Shown piece after piece: positions 41,691 to 50,743 of a DNA stretch of 64,000 nucleotides (position 1 is its first letter; every line of letters begins with the position of its first letter). The stretch spans positions 62,001-126,000 of the forward strand of contig JAPXMY010000001.1 of assembly GCA_033808805.1 (NCBI GenBank). The letters are read 5' to 3'. The position numbers were made by a program, and so were the translations under genes. The notes under the pieces were generated by a model. The model was not told where the DNA came from. It searched no databases and saw nothing but the letters and a program-made list of their open reading frames with translations. This stretch comes from UBA1783 sp033808805. GTDB taxonomy: Bacteria; Bacillota_I; Bacilli_A; Erysipelotrichales; Erysipelotrichaceae.

Positions 41691-42483
41691 ACATATTAAA
41701 CAATTTGAAGTAAGGAATTATCGGAAGCTCATTTACATAACTTTTCGCAAAAGCTCTTTGCTGAGAAGGATTAGAAAAATGCCTTTCAATTAAAAGGTGC
41801 TTATTTGACATATATCTGACATACAGAGCTTTTTTAACAACAAAAACTCTAGCAACAGCTTCATCAATATAAGCTTTCCTGTCATCTTTTGATAATGGAG
41901 AAATTATCTTTATCGTTTCATCAAAAATGTTCTGACAGATTTTAACGCACTGCTCTTTCATTAAATCAACATCGCTGATATATTTACTGTCAAGATTTTT
42001 CTGAATTGTTAATAGTGAATCTTTTTTTGCAGACATGTTTTTAAAGATGTCAATAACTTCGTCGCTGCTTTCATCAGTAAGATGTATTGAAATCAGATCA
42101 TCTTTATGATCTTCAAAGTAATTGTCTGTTTCCGTTAAAGAAAAGAACATTCCTTTAGCTTCAATATAATTGTTTTGATTAATTATCAATGCCCTCTGAT
42201 TATCTTTTTGTTTCCAATAAATAATGTATGGAACCTTAAGAGTATTGTCATTAATTTTACCAGCATCTTTGTAGCCGATCTTTTTATTGGTGATTAAAGC
42301 CAGATTGAATTTTAAGCCATAATTGGTATAGACAGATAATTCTTTGTTTTCAAGCAGCATCTTCTCAAATACTTCTCTATTTTTCTCTTCAGGATAGATT
42401 TTCAAATAATCTTCAAGCAATCCATTAAAACTTGCCAAAGAGTCAAATTGTCCATAACTGTTTAAAAAATCATAAATCGCCAT
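41689..42483 (-). CDS. Unknown soluble protein
   Basis: 264 residues, no signal peptide or membrane helix. The N-terminal half is alpha/beta (YGLKFNLALITNKKIGYKDAGKI, ALIINQNNYIEAKGMFFSL), the C-terminal half helical and Lys-rich. ATG 42483 has AAGGAG. It stands alone between the asd terminator and rsmG. I recognise no motif; function unknown. Confidence 0.6.
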   Translation of the reverse strand: MAIYDFLNSYGQFDSLASFNGLLEDYLKIYPEEKNREVFEKMLLENKELSVYTNYGLKFNLALITNKKIGYKDAGKINDNTLKVPYIIYWKQKDNQRALIINQNNYIEAKGMFFSLTETDNYFEDHKDDLISIHLTDESSDEVIDIFKNMSAKKDSLLTIQKNLDSKYISDVDLMKEQCVKICQNIFDETIKIISPLSKDDRKAYIDEAVARVFVVKKALYVRYMSNKHLLIERHFSNPSQQRAFAKSYVNELPIIPYFKLFNM

Positions 42484-42618
42484 CCTAGAATCTCCTTAAG
42501 TAAACATATCTTAATATAATTAACAAAAACTGTAAACTTTGCATTTTTAGTACAATAATTGCTGATTTTTTTGTATAATCAATATTGAACGAAGATAAAA
42601 GGAAAAGGATAAATATTA

Positions 42619-43308
42619 GTGGATTATAATAAGTTTTTTTTAGAGCACGATATACAGCTGACTGAAAGACAGCTAAAACAGCTGGATTTATATGCTGATT
42701 TATTGATTCAATGGAATAAAAAATTTAATTTGACAGCTATCACTGACAAAGAAGATATCTATGTTAAACATTTTTTAGACTGCCTTTTATTAGGAAAACT
42801 GTATAATCCAACCGATAATTTAATTGATGTCGGAACAGGGGCAGGATTTCCAGGATTGGTATTAAAAATTTATAATCCTGATCTTGAAGTTTGTCTTTTG
42901 GAACCAAATAATAAAAAAATATCTTTTCTAAATGAGGTTGTTTCAGTTTTGAACCTTGAAAAAATCTCTACTTCCAATCAAAGAGCTGAAGATTTTGCCA
43001 AAGATAATTTCGAGAAGTTTAAGTTTGTGACAGCTAGAGCCGTAGCTGCACTAAACATCTTGTCCGAATTATGTTTACCACTGATAAAAGTTGGCGGTCA
43101 TTTTTTAGCCATGAAAGGTCCAAAAGGATATGAAGAACTATCACAGGCTGAAAATGCGATAACTACATTAGGAGCACAACTGCACCATATCAGCGAATTT
43201 GGATTAGCCCAGGATAACAGACGTCTGATTATTGATCTTAAAAAAATCAATCATACACCCGATAAATATCCCAGAAATTATGGGCAGATTAAAAAGAAAC
43301 CATTATAG
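42619..43308 (+). CDS. rsmG: 16S rRNA (guanine527-N7)-methyltransferase
   Basis: 229 residues: WNKKFNLTAITDKEDIYVKHFLDCL, the SAM loop LIDVGTGAGFPGLVLKI (about 69-85), TARAVAALNILSELCLPLIKVGGHFLAMKG. Methylates G527 of 16S rRNA with SAM. The start is GTG at 42619, after an AAGGA-rich region. In most Bacillota rsmG is the gene before noc and parAB near oriC, as here; mnmG is not in the window. Confidence 0.94.
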   Translation: MDYNKFFLEHDIQLTERQLKQLDLYADLLIQWNKKFNLTAITDKEDIYVKHFLDCLLLGKLYNPTDNLIDVGTGAGFPGLVLKIYNPDLEVCLLEPNNKKISFLNEVVSVLNLEKISTSNQRAEDFAKDNFEKFKFVTARAVAALNILSELCLPLIKVGGHFLAMKGPKGYEELSQAENAITTLGAQLHHISEFGLAQDNRRLIIDLKKINHTPDKYPRNYGQIKKKPL

Positions 43309-43317
43309 GAGGACTTT

Positions 43318-44082
43318 ATGGCACAATATCAACTTATTAACATTGATGAAATAAAACCTAACCAATATCAGCCAAGAACCAGTTTTGATAAGGAAGCTAT
43401 TGATGAGTTGGCTCTTTCAATTAAGCAAAATGGCCTGATTCAACCAATTACTGTCAGAGAATCCTATATGGGATATGAATTAATTGCGGGAGAAAGAAGA
43501 TATCGAGCCTGTAAAAGCCTAGGACATAAACAGATTAATGCCATTGTAATTAAAGCCAACGAAGTTCAGGCTGCTACTTTGGCTTTGATAGAAAATGTAC
43601 AAAGAGAAGACTTGTCTCCTATTGAAGAAGCCAATGGCTATCTGCAGATGATTCGCTTAACAGGACTTACCCAACAGCAGCTATCAAACAAAATAGGCAA
43701 GAAACAGACAACAATCTCCAATAAAATAAGATTATTGAATTTAAATCAGGAAGTTCAAGAAGCTATCAATAGTAAACAGATTACGGAAAGACATGGCCGA
43801 GCTATGTTATCACTTAACGACAAACAACAAAAAGAAGTTCTGCAATCTATCCTGACCAGAGACTTAAATGTTAAAGAAACAGAAAACTTTATTGAAACTA
43901 ATTATTTCAGTACAAAGAAAAAGAAAAAAGGAACTATCAGATGTTTTGGCATCTCTGCTCAGTTAATCATCAACTCTTTTAGAGATACCTTTAAAAAAGC
44001 CAGAGAATTTGACCGCAGTGTTCAAATGACTGAACAGGATGATGACGAGCATTACATTATGACGATAACTATCAAAAAATAG
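43318..44082 (+). CDS. noc: Nucleoid occlusion protein (ParB family)
   Basis: 254 residues: ParB/Srx box QYQLINIDEIKPNQYQPR, the CTP-binding GYELIAGERRYRA, LIENVQREDLSPIEEA, and a KorB-like HTH (LTQQQLSNKIGKKQTTISNKIRLL). It resembles Spo0J encoded two genes later but precedes parA, the usual place of noc. It prevents division over the chromosome and binds its own palindromic sites; none is seen here. Some ambiguity between noc and a second parB remains. Confidence 0.85.
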   Translation: MAQYQLINIDEIKPNQYQPRTSFDKEAIDELALSIKQNGLIQPITVRESYMGYELIAGERRYRACKSLGHKQINAIVIKANEVQAATLALIENVQREDLSPIEEANGYLQMIRLTGLTQQQLSNKIGKKQTTISNKIRLLNLNQEVQEAINSKQITERHGRAMLSLNDKQQKEVLQSILTRDLNVKETENFIETNYFSTKKKKKGTIRCFGISAQLIINSFRDTFKKAREFDRSVQMTEQDDDEHYIMTITIKK

Positions 44083-44119
44083 CTTCTTTATGCTAAAATG
44101 AATATTGAGGTACACAACT

Positions 44120-44884
44120 ATGGGAAAAATTATTGCACTGGCTAACCAAAAAGGCGGCGTTGGAAAAACCACAACAAGCATCAACCTTTCGGCAGGTTTG
44201 GCATATTTAGGTAAAAAAGTTTTACTGGTGGATTTAGATCCTCAGGCTAACTCAACTCAAGGAGTTGGAGCTAGAAATGACATTAAATATAGTACATATG
44301 ACTTATTGCTTAAAGGTGCTGAAACTGAAAAGTGTATTCTTTCTCGCAAAATCCCACCTATTGATTTAATTCCGGCTACTATTGATTTAGCAGGAAGTGA
44401 TATCGAAATGGCTAATTATGAAGAAGGAAGAGAAAGGCTGTTGAAAAACAAACTGGACCAGATCAAAAACAACTATGATTTCATAATTGTCGACTGTCCA
44501 CCTTCTTTAGGTCTTTTAAACACCAATGCTTTAACAGCTGCTGATTCAGTAATTATCCCTGTACAATGTGAATACTATGCCCTGGAAGGGTTAACTCAAC
44601 TGTTATCTACCATTAGACTGGTTCAAAAACTCTACAACCCTCATCTGTATATTGAAGGTGTACTGCTGACAATGTTCGATGGTAGAACTAATTTATCTAT
44701 TGAAGTACAACAGGAAGTCAGAAAATATTTTAAAGAAAGAGTTTATCGCTCCTATATACCTAGAAATGTTCGTTTATCTGAAGCTCCTTCATATGGTAAA
44801 AGTATATTTGAACATGATATTAAATCTGACGGTGCTAGAGCCTATGCCGCTTTAGCTAAAGAGGTCATCACTAAAAACTCATAA
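44120..44884 (+). CDS. parA: Chromosome-partitioning ATPase Soj/ParA
   Basis: 254 residues: deviant Walker A ALANQKGGVGKTTTS (6-20), LVDLDPQAN and FIIVDCPPSLG. ATP-dependent DNA-binding partner of Spo0J in origin segregation and initiation control. ATG 44120 follows GAGGT; an ATG-like start 5 codons upstream is less likely. Confidence 0.95.
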   Translation: MGKIIALANQKGGVGKTTTSINLSAGLAYLGKKVLLVDLDPQANSTQGVGARNDIKYSTYDLLLKGAETEKCILSRKIPPIDLIPATIDLAGSDIEMANYEEGRERLLKNKLDQIKNNYDFIIVDCPPSLGLLNTNALTAADSVIIPVQCEYYALEGLTQLLSTIRLVQKLYNPHLYIEGVLLTMFDGRTNLSIEVQQEVRKYFKERVYRSYIPRNVRLSEAPSYGKSIFEHDIKSDGARAYAALAKEVITKNS

Positions 44885-44895
44885 GGAGGTAGGCA

Positions 44896-45771
44896 ATGAC
44901 AAAGAAAAAAGAAAATAAAGAACGTTTAGGAACCGGTTTAGCAGCTATCTTTGGCGATGATGTCATATCGGTCATTGATGAAATTCAAAGCAGTGCCAGA
45001 TCTGATGAATATGGTCGCAGAGCTACTTTAAAATTATCAGATATACGTTCTAATCCATATCAACCAAGAAAAATATTCGATCAGGAAAAATTGGAAGAGC
45101 TGGCTCAGTCAATTAAGGAAACTGGTGTTTTTACTCCTATTTTAGTAAGAGAAGCTACTGGCGGTTATGAACTGATAGCTGGCGAAAGAAGAGTCAGAGC
45201 TTCAGTTTTAGCAGGTAAGGAAGAAATACCAGCTATTATCATGGATTTTGATGATGGTCAGATGATGGAGATATCACTTTTAGAAAATGTTCAAAGAGAA
45301 GATCTGAACGTTATAGAAGAAGCAAGTGGATATCAAAAACTGATTGATGCTCTAGGCTATACCCAGGAACAGTTAGCCAAAAGAATTGGTAAAAGCAGAG
45401 TTCATGTTTCTAACACCTTGAGATTATTGAAGCTTCCAAAAGATGTTCAAAAGTTGGTAGAAGAAAACAAACTATCAATGGGACATGTAAAATGTCTGGT
45501 CACCTTGGATGAAAAGATTATCAGTGAAATTGCACATAAGGCTGTTAGAGAGAGCTTATCCGTAAGACAGGTTGAGGCTTTAGCATCAGCAGAAAAGACC
45601 CACAGACCTACTAAAACAAAGGTAGAAGACCCTTACATCGTCGACTTGCAAAATTCGCTGCAACGAAAATTCAGCTCTAAAGTAAAGATTACTAAAAACT
45701 CAATTAACATCTTTTATCAGAACACTGATGAGTTAAACAGACTCTTGGAACTGTTGGAGATTATTGACTAA
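44896..45771 (+). CDS. parB: Chromosome-partitioning protein ParB/Spo0J
   Basis: 291 residues: LSDIRSNPYQPRKIFD, GYELIAGERRVRAS (CTP/parS domain), LLENVQREDLNVIEEA, HTH YTQEQLAKRIGKSRVHVSNTLRLL and a C-terminal dimer domain. Loads on parS and slides as a clamp. No parS-like TGTTTCACGTGAAACA site was found in the window. AAGGAGG before ATG, 11 bases after parA. Confidence 0.95.
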   Translation: MTKKKENKERLGTGLAAIFGDDVISVIDEIQSSARSDEYGRRATLKLSDIRSNPYQPRKIFDQEKLEELAQSIKETGVFTPILVREATGGYELIAGERRVRASVLAGKEEIPAIIMDFDDGQMMEISLLENVQREDLNVIEEASGYQKLIDALGYTQEQLAKRIGKSRVHVSNTLRLLKLPKDVQKLVEENKLSMGHVKCLVTLDEKIISEIAHKAVRESLSVRQVEALASAEKTHRPTKTKVEDPYIVDLQNSLQRKFSSKVKITKNSINIFYQNTDELNRLLELLEIID

Positions 45772-45797
45772 CCCTTCAAATCTGAGGGGTTTTTTTG
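45770..45797 (+). terminator. Terminator of the rsmG-noc-parAB operon
   Basis: AACCCTTC-AAATCT-GAGGGGTT and a T-run; the stem starts inside the parB stop codon. Confidence 0.88.
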
Positions 45798-45809
45798 TAT
45801 ATTATTATT

Positions 45810-46373
45810 ATGTGTGGACGATATTATTTTGATGAAAGCATTGGTATTTCCAAAATTTTAAAAGTGTTAGAAAAGAAATATGACCAGAAAACCTTAGATC
45901 TATTATCTACTGGTGAAATCTTTCCTTCTAACATTTCTTTAGTATTTGCTGAAAATGATTATCATCTGATGAAGTGGGGTTATTCATTAAACAAAAGAAA
46001 TCTCATCAATACCAGAATTGAAACAATCAGAGACACTGACATCTATCGAAATGATTATCAAAATCATAAATGTGTTATTATCGCTTCGGGTTTTTATGAA
46101 TGGGATAGACACAAAAGAAGACACTACATTACAACTTCTGATAATATCATCTATTTTGCTGGAATATACCAAAAAGATACCCCGGTATATAATTATTCTA
46201 TTATTACTACTGATGCAGTTACTACTAAAAACATTCACAATCGCGTTCCAATTGTCTTAAATAAAACTGAGGTTGATAACTACCTTAACAACAGGTACAC
46301 CATACAGCAGTTGATTGATTTACAGCCTGTTTTCAATACTGAAACCGATTATGAAATACTTACCTTATTTTAA
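45810..46373 (+). CDS. SRAP-domain abasic-site DNA-protein crosslinking protein (YedK/HMCES)
   Basis: 187 residues starting MCGRYYF, so Cys2 becomes the catalytic N-terminus after Met removal. N-terminal-half NTRIETI, the conserved IIASGFYEWDRHKRRHYI (Glu) and the histidine in NIHNRVPIVL complete the SRAP site. It crosslinks to abasic sites in single-stranded DNA to shield them. The start at 45810 is fixed by the Cys2 chemistry. There is no ribosome site; the parB terminator T-run ends 13 bases before, and a TATATT at 45798-45803 would start transcription at the ATG itself (leaderless). Confidence 0.9.
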   Translation: MCGRYYFDESIGISKILKVLEKKYDQKTLDLLSTGEIFPSNISLVFAENDYHLMKWGYSLNKRNLINTRIETIRDTDIYRNDYQNHKCVIIASGFYEWDRHKRRHYITTSDNIIYFAGIYQKDTPVYNYSIITTDAVTTKNIHNRVPIVLNKTEVDNYLNNRYTIQQLIDLQPVFNTETDYEILTLF

Positions 46374-46387
46374 ATGATGACTCAAAA

Positions 46388-46421
46388 TAAAAGAGATAAT
46401 TCTTGTTGATTATCTCTTTTT
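46388..46421. terminator. Bidirectional terminator
   Basis: AAAAGAGATAAT/ATTATCTCTTTT between the SRAP gene and the phosphatidyltransferase gene. Confidence 0.87.
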
Positions 46422-46948
46422 TATGTTCCCTTTTGTTTAGTTTCAATGGAATGTCTATATATTTCATTTACTGTAGCGATTAAGGATATTGTCGCTGCTA
46501 TCCAGCAATACATCCTGAAAATTTCAGTATTTACCAAAAATGGTATCCCAAATAAACCAACTGAAGTCATTTTATTCCAGACACTATGGGTAGAAGATAA
46601 CTCTCCATATTTATAAGCAAAATATAAATAATCAAATAATCTAAGTACTACGATAATACTTACTAAAATCCATATTCTTCTTGATAATTTAATCCATAAA
46701 ACAGGAAGCAGTTTTATTAATGATACCGCATAAAAGAATAAATCAGCAGCACTGTCCAGTTTTGAACCCAATTCACTTTCTGCATTTAGTTTTCTAGCCA
46801 GATAACCATCCAAAACATCACTTAATCCTGTAAAAGTATATATGACAAGAAAAATATCACTACTTGTATGTAATGGAAGTAAGACTAAAGTTCCAATAAT
46901 TCTTAAGCTTGTCACCACGTTGGGGATATGCTTTTTAATATTTTCCAT
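46421..46948 (-). CDS. CDP-alcohol phosphatidyltransferase
   Basis: 175 residues with about five membrane helices and the full family motif DG-x2-AR-x8-G-x3-D-x3-D (LDGYLARKLNAESELGSKLD near 43-62 and on). Such enzymes join CDP-diacylglycerol to an alcohol (glycerol phosphate, inositol phosphate, serine); the length and sequence fit PgsA-like members, but the acceptor is not certain. The ribosome site is weak. Monocistronic. Confidence 0.85.
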   Translation of the reverse strand: MENIKKHIPNVVTSLRIIGTLVLLPLHTSSDIFLVIYTFTGLSDVLDGYLARKLNAESELGSKLDSAADLFFYAVSLIKLLPVLWIKLSRRIWILVSIIVVLRLFDYLYFAYKYGELSSTHSVWNKMTSVGLFGIPFLVNTEIFRMYCWIAATISLIATVNEIYRHSIETKQKGT

Positions 46949-47017
46949 ACAATCATTATAACAAATTTATACTGTTATGCACAAAAAATTAAACTGCTGA
47001 TAATAAAACGATCAAAT

Positions 47018-47836
47018 CTAATACGATAGAATTTCATATCCATCTTCGGTTACTAAAACCATATGTTCCCATTGAGCTGATGGAAGTTTATCCTTGGTGT
47101 ATGCTGTCCAGCCATCAACAGTTGAAATTCTAATTCCACTTTTCTTCATATTAAGCATTGGTTCAACTGTAAAAACCATTCCCGGAACCAACAGCATTCC
47201 TGTATTTCTTTTGCCATAGTGAAAGACAAATGGTTCTTCATGAAACTCTAAACCAATTCCATGACCACCAAAATCTCTTACAACCTTGTAGCCATTTTTT
47301 AAAGCATGTCGCTCAATATAATAGCCGATATCTCCCAGATAGCCATAAGGTTTGACCTGCTCTAAGCCTATTTCTAAACATTCTTTACAGACCCTGACAA
47401 GTCTTTCTTTTTCTGGGGTTGTTGTTCCAATGATAAACATTCTGCTGGCATCTGAATAATAGCCCTTATAAATTGTCGATACATCAACATTGACAATCAT
47501 TCCCTCTTTTAAAACGGTATTTTTATTAGGAATCCCATGACAAACCACATCATCTATTGAAACACAGACATGTTTTGGAAAATCACCATATTTATAAGGA
47601 GCACAGATTGCACCATGTGATTCAGTAAACTCCTTAACCCAGTCATTAATCTGTTCCGTTGTCACTCCAGCTTTTATTCTTTCAGCAACATAATCTAATA
47701 CAGCTGTATTGATTTTTGCACTTTCTCTGATTCCCCTGATCTGCTCTTCCGTTTTGATCAACTCATCTTTTGGGACATTTAAATGGCCTTCTTTTCTCAG
47801 CTGATCCAGTTTCTTTAAAACATCTTCTCTACTCAT
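47018..47836 (-). CDS. map: Methionine aminopeptidase
   Basis: 272 residues, type I with a 25-30-residue N-terminal extension. Metal ligands in IVNVDVSTIYKGYYSDASRMF (two Asp), FGGHGIGLEFHEEP (His), VFTVEPM (Glu) and the final Glu in WEHMVLVTEDGYEIL. Removes initiator Met. Its start overlaps the end of the repeat membrane protein gene by 8 bases, so the ubiquitous enzyme is translationally coupled to two odd surface proteins. Confidence 0.94.
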   Translation of the reverse strand: MSREDVLKKLDQLRKEGHLNVPKDELIKTEEQIRGIRESAKINTAVLDYVAERIKAGVTTEQINDWVKEFTESHGAICAPYKYGDFPKHVCVSIDDVVCHGIPNKNTVLKEGMIVNVDVSTIYKGYYSDASRMFIIGTTTPEKERLVRVCKECLEIGLEQVKPYGYLGDIGYYIERHALKNGYKVVRDFGGHGIGLEFHEEPFVFHYGKRNTGMLLVPGMVFTVEPMLNMKKSGIRISTVDGWTAYTKDKLPSAQWEHMVLVTEDGYEILSY

Positions 47837-48623
47837 TAATATCCGGCCTCACATAATAAGAACCACTAACTCCAAAAATAGTAACATTTCTGACTATGTT
47901 TTCAGAAGACAGGTTAGATTCCCCTCTTACAACAATATCATCAGCAAGATATACACCTTTAGCAATTTTATAATCAGTTGTCGATGGGACAACAGTTGTC
48001 AGACCATTATAAGTAGGTATAGTTCCTGTTACCAGCTGACCATCAATATAAGCGGTATAGCCCTTTAAAATGTCGGCTGCTGTAGCTGTAGCATTTGATG
48101 TATCAATATCTTTCATTGTTCCTATAACCAATTGACCACGTATATAAGCTGTTTTACCCTCTTTTATATCTTCTGCTGTAGCTGTGCAGCCATTTGTCAG
48201 CATATAACCTTTTTGTTCATAAGCTGTTCTTATATCTACAGCCATTTTATTTTTGAAAATAAAAAACGAAAGGACCAATCCAGCAAGAACACAGACCAAT
48301 CCTATAATAAACGCTGTTTTAAAATAGTTTGGGGTTACATATTCATATTCATCATCATCGTAATATTCATCAAACTCCTGTGTTTCCTCAGATTCGACAG
48401 TTGTTTCTTTTGATACTTCAGCAATTTCTTCAGTTGTAGCTTCAAACGCTTCCTGAGCTGCATTTTCAGCTTTTTCTTCTGAATAAATCTGCACGCCAAA
48501 CTTTTCTCTTACTCCATCAACTTCTCTGGTTTCATCATCCAAATCTACATGGAATGTTTTAGTATCATCATTTACAATTTCTACAGCAGCTACATCTCTC
48601 TTTTTTCTAAATTTGAAAGCCAT
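47829..48623 (-). CDS. Membrane protein with phage-tail-like GKTAYxxGxxVxGT repeats (A)
   Basis: 264 residues. Basic N-terminus, acidic linker (about 55-100, Glu/Asp-rich), one membrane helix (about 108-130), then an outside part with two repeats of the type TATAxDIxxGxTAYIxGQLVxGT and a terminal domain SSENIVRNVTIFGVSGSY. These repeats are familiar from phage tail and baseplate proteins and bacterial surface proteins. The membrane anchor and the lack of phage genes argue for a cell-surface role. Cooperates in an operon with its paralogue 48635 and map. Confidence 0.7.
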   Translation of the reverse strand: MAFKFRKKRDVAAVEIVNDDTKTFHVDLDDETREVDGVREKFGVQIYSEEKAENAAQEAFEATTEEIAEVSKETTVESEETQEFDEYYDDDEYEYVTPNYFKTAFIIGLVCVLAGLVLSFFIFKNKMAVDIRTAYEQKGYMLTNGCTATAEDIKEGKTAYIRGQLVIGTMKDIDTSNATATAADILKGYTAYIDGQLVTGTIPTYNGLTTVVPSTTDYKIAKGVYLADDIVVRGESNLSSENIVRNVTIFGVSGSYYVRPDINE

Positions 48624-48634
48624 ATCCTTACCTC

Positions 48635-49144
48635 CTACTCTCCATCATAAGTTCCAACAATGTTGAAAATCATGACTCCTTTTTTAATATTTTTAGGTAA
48701 TAGATTTTTATCTCCTTTAATAATCAGATCACTGCTTAAATAGCCGCCACCATTAAAGGTTACTGGTTTCCCTGTAGGAGTAATTGTTCTACCAGAAATC
48801 TGAGGAAGTGTTCCTATAACCAGTTCACCATTAACGTAGGCTGTTTTACCTTGTAAAATCACGTTGGCTGTTGCTGTTGCTCCACTGGTATCAAATACAA
48901 CTGTGGTGCCATTTAATAGTTCACCATTTGAATAGGCAGTTTTTCCTAAAGCTATATCTTCCGCTGTTGCTGTTGCATCAGTTGTTAAAACATATCCTTC
49001 ATCAAGCATTTCATTCAAAACTGTTTTTTCTAAAATATTATGTGTTAAACAATAACCAATGATCAATCCCAATAGCAATGCTGAAGCGGCAATGGTTATC
49101 ATTCCAAGAATAATCTTTTTATTTGCGTAAGCTAAATCACCCAT
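48635..49144 (-). CDS. Membrane protein with phage-tail-like repeats (B)
   Basis: 169 residues. Membrane helix at about 12-33, then TTDATATAEDIALGKTAYSNGELLNGT and TATANVILQGKTAYVNGELVIGT repeats, and a closing NLLPKNIKKGVMIFNIVGTY domain like that of the next gene. A shorter version of the 47829 protein without the long acidic N-terminus. First gene of the operon; ATG 49144 follows AAGGAGA. Function unknown. Confidence 0.7.
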   Translation of the reverse strand: MGDLAYANKKIILGMITIAASALLLGLIIGYCLTHNILEKTVLNEMLDEGYVLTTDATATAEDIALGKTAYSNGELLNGTTVVFDTSGATATANVILQGKTAYVNGELVIGTLPQISGRTITPTGKPVTFNGGGYLSSDLIIKGDKNLLPKNIKKGVMIFNIVGTYDGE

Positions 49145-49226
49145 AATAACATCTCCTTTGCAGGTTTAATTATAATACAATTAGTTTAAAAAATGAACTA
49201 ATCCCATTTAATCACATAAGACTGAA

Positions 49227-49262
49227 CCAAAAAGACGGCTGTTTTTTTAAAACCGTCTTTTA
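49227..49262 (-). terminator. Terminator of the P-loop/CYTH gene
   Basis: AAAGACGG/CCGTCTTT around a T-rich loop, followed by TTTTTGG on the minus strand. Confidence 0.85.
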
Positions 49263-49276
49263 TATAAGCATTTTAT

Positions 49277-50377
49277 TTAAAACTTCTGTGTTTTTGCCAG
49301 GTAGTAATTCTTATAATTTACATCATCTGTTACTTCTTTTACAACATTAAAGTAATCGGGGATGATTACCTTCTCATGCTCACTTGGAATCTGAACACTC
49401 AATAAAGCCTTGGTCTTATCAAAAGAGAAAATATCCAGCTTGAAGAAGCGATTATTTTCAATAAATCCATATCTTTCCTTATCAACGATATTAAGTTCAC
49501 GATTAACTTCATGCATATAATCAGAATACTGTCTTTCAGATAAGATTCTATCTCTTTTTATTCTGGTATTAGGAGTCAGTTGAGTTGCTTCAGAATAATA
49601 ATAGATTGTATTGCCATCTTTTTCTCTTTTCCTGATTCTCTTTTCTATCCCTTCAGGTGACATTAAATAGTGTTGTAGGATCTTAACATAGGAAACATTG
49701 GTTTCAGCCTTAACTTTTTCAATTACTTCATCATCAATTTCAACCAGATATTTTTTGAATATTTCAATTGGTTTTTCATCACCTAAGTAAGTAAAGACTG
49801 CTTGAATTGCCTTTCTAAGCTTCACTTCAAAATCATCTTCATTAGTGACTATCACTCTATTAGGATGCTTTGACCAGCTTGCTAGAATAGTGTCATCAAC
49901 TCTTCTGGCTTCCTCAATAGATTCATACCTGGCAGCATTGTTTGAAAGACTATAGGCTTCCTCAGCCCCCTTGGCACTGGTTACCAGATGCATTACTAAA
50001 TCATATCTATTGTTTAAATCTTCTTCTTTCAAATCAAATCCCTTTAGTATTTCTGTAAATTCTTCATCTGATACATAGCCTTTATTGTCTAAAATACCTC
50101 TATCCATAAAGACCAGTACTTTTTCACCTTCAATTTCCTGGGCTGCCTGATAGCACAGCTCTTCTTTTTTCAGTTGTAGAGCAATGACATATTTCTGGAA
50201 ATGATACATCCCGATTGTAGCAGGTGAAATACCTCCCGAAATTAAATCCGTTGCTGATTCGTTGGCAATAATTACACGATATCCTCTTTCCGCAAAAATT
50301 TCCTGCGCTCTAGACATAAAAGTAGTTTTCCCACTGCAGGGACCGCCAGTAAACACTATTTTCTTGATAATTTTCAT
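49277..50377 (-). CDS. P-loop kinase-like ATPase fused to a CYTH-like triphosphatase domain
   Basis: 366 residues. N-terminal P-loop FTGGPCSGKTTFMS (9-22) of the AAA_28 nucleoside-kinase-like type, with MDRGILDNKGYV near 115. From about 205 a CYTH-like beta-tunnel domain follows: VSYVKILQHYLMSPEGIEKRIRKREKDGNTIYYY with alternating charged residues, then INRRFFKLDIFSFDKTKALL-type strands. A kinase plus a phosphate-polymer or triphosphate domain suggests phosphorylated-nucleotide or thiamine triphosphate chemistry. ATG 50377 follows AGGAGA. Confidence 0.78.
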   Translation of the reverse strand: MKIIKKIVFTGGPCSGKTTFMSRAQEIFAERGYRVIIANESATDLISGGISPATIGMYHFQKYVIALQLKKEELCYQAAQEIEGEKVLVFMDRGILDNKGYVSDEEFTEILKGFDLKEEDLNNRYDLVMHLVTSAKGAEEAYSLSNNAARYESIEEARRVDDTILASWSKHPNRVIVTNEDDFEVKLRKAIQAVFTYLGDEKPIEIFKKYLVEIDDEVIEKVKAETNVSYVKILQHYLMSPEGIEKRIRKREKDGNTIYYYSEATQLTPNTRIKRDRILSERQYSDYMHEVNRELNIVDKERYGFIENNRFFKLDIFSFDKTKALLSVQIPSEHEKVIIPDYFNVVKEVTDDVNYKNYYLAKTQKF

Positions 50378-50434
50378 AATCTTTTCTCCTAACAATATTA
50401 TAATAACAAATTCAATAAATTGGAATTTGGCGTT

Positions 50435-50686
50435 TTATTCTTTAAACAAATAAAATCCCCATATGCAGTTACTAAACTCCCCCGCAACAAAACTATGAGT
50501 TTCTCCATCAATATTCACATTATACACTGGCAATTTGAACTTTTGATGATATATGGGGTCTTCTAACAAAACACTTTCACCAGTATTGTTCCATTCATAT
50601 TCAAATATATTTACCCCAAATAGAATAACATTACCATCGATGCCAGAAACCTCGAACTCCCAAGTTTTTGATTTACACATTTTCAT
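50435..50686 (-). CDS. Small unknown protein
   Basis: About 83 residues from ATG 50686 (AAAGGG 7 bases before; ATG 50692 and 50680 are alternatives). It is beta-rich and acidic (FEVSGIDGNVILFGVNIFEYEWNN, NVNIDGETHSFVAGEFSNCIW) and ends within a few codons after a GFYLF segment. Function unknown. It is in line with the lipid kinase gene upstream (57 bases). Confidence 0.5.
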   Translation of the reverse strand: MKMCKSKTWEFEVSGIDGNVILFGVNIFEYEWNNTGESVLLEDPIYHQKFKLPVYNVNIDGETHSFVAGEFSNCIWGFYLFKE

Positions 50687-50743
50687 CTCCATGCCCTTTC
50701 TATCAAATTCTAAATTTATCAAAATATATACATACAAAATTAA

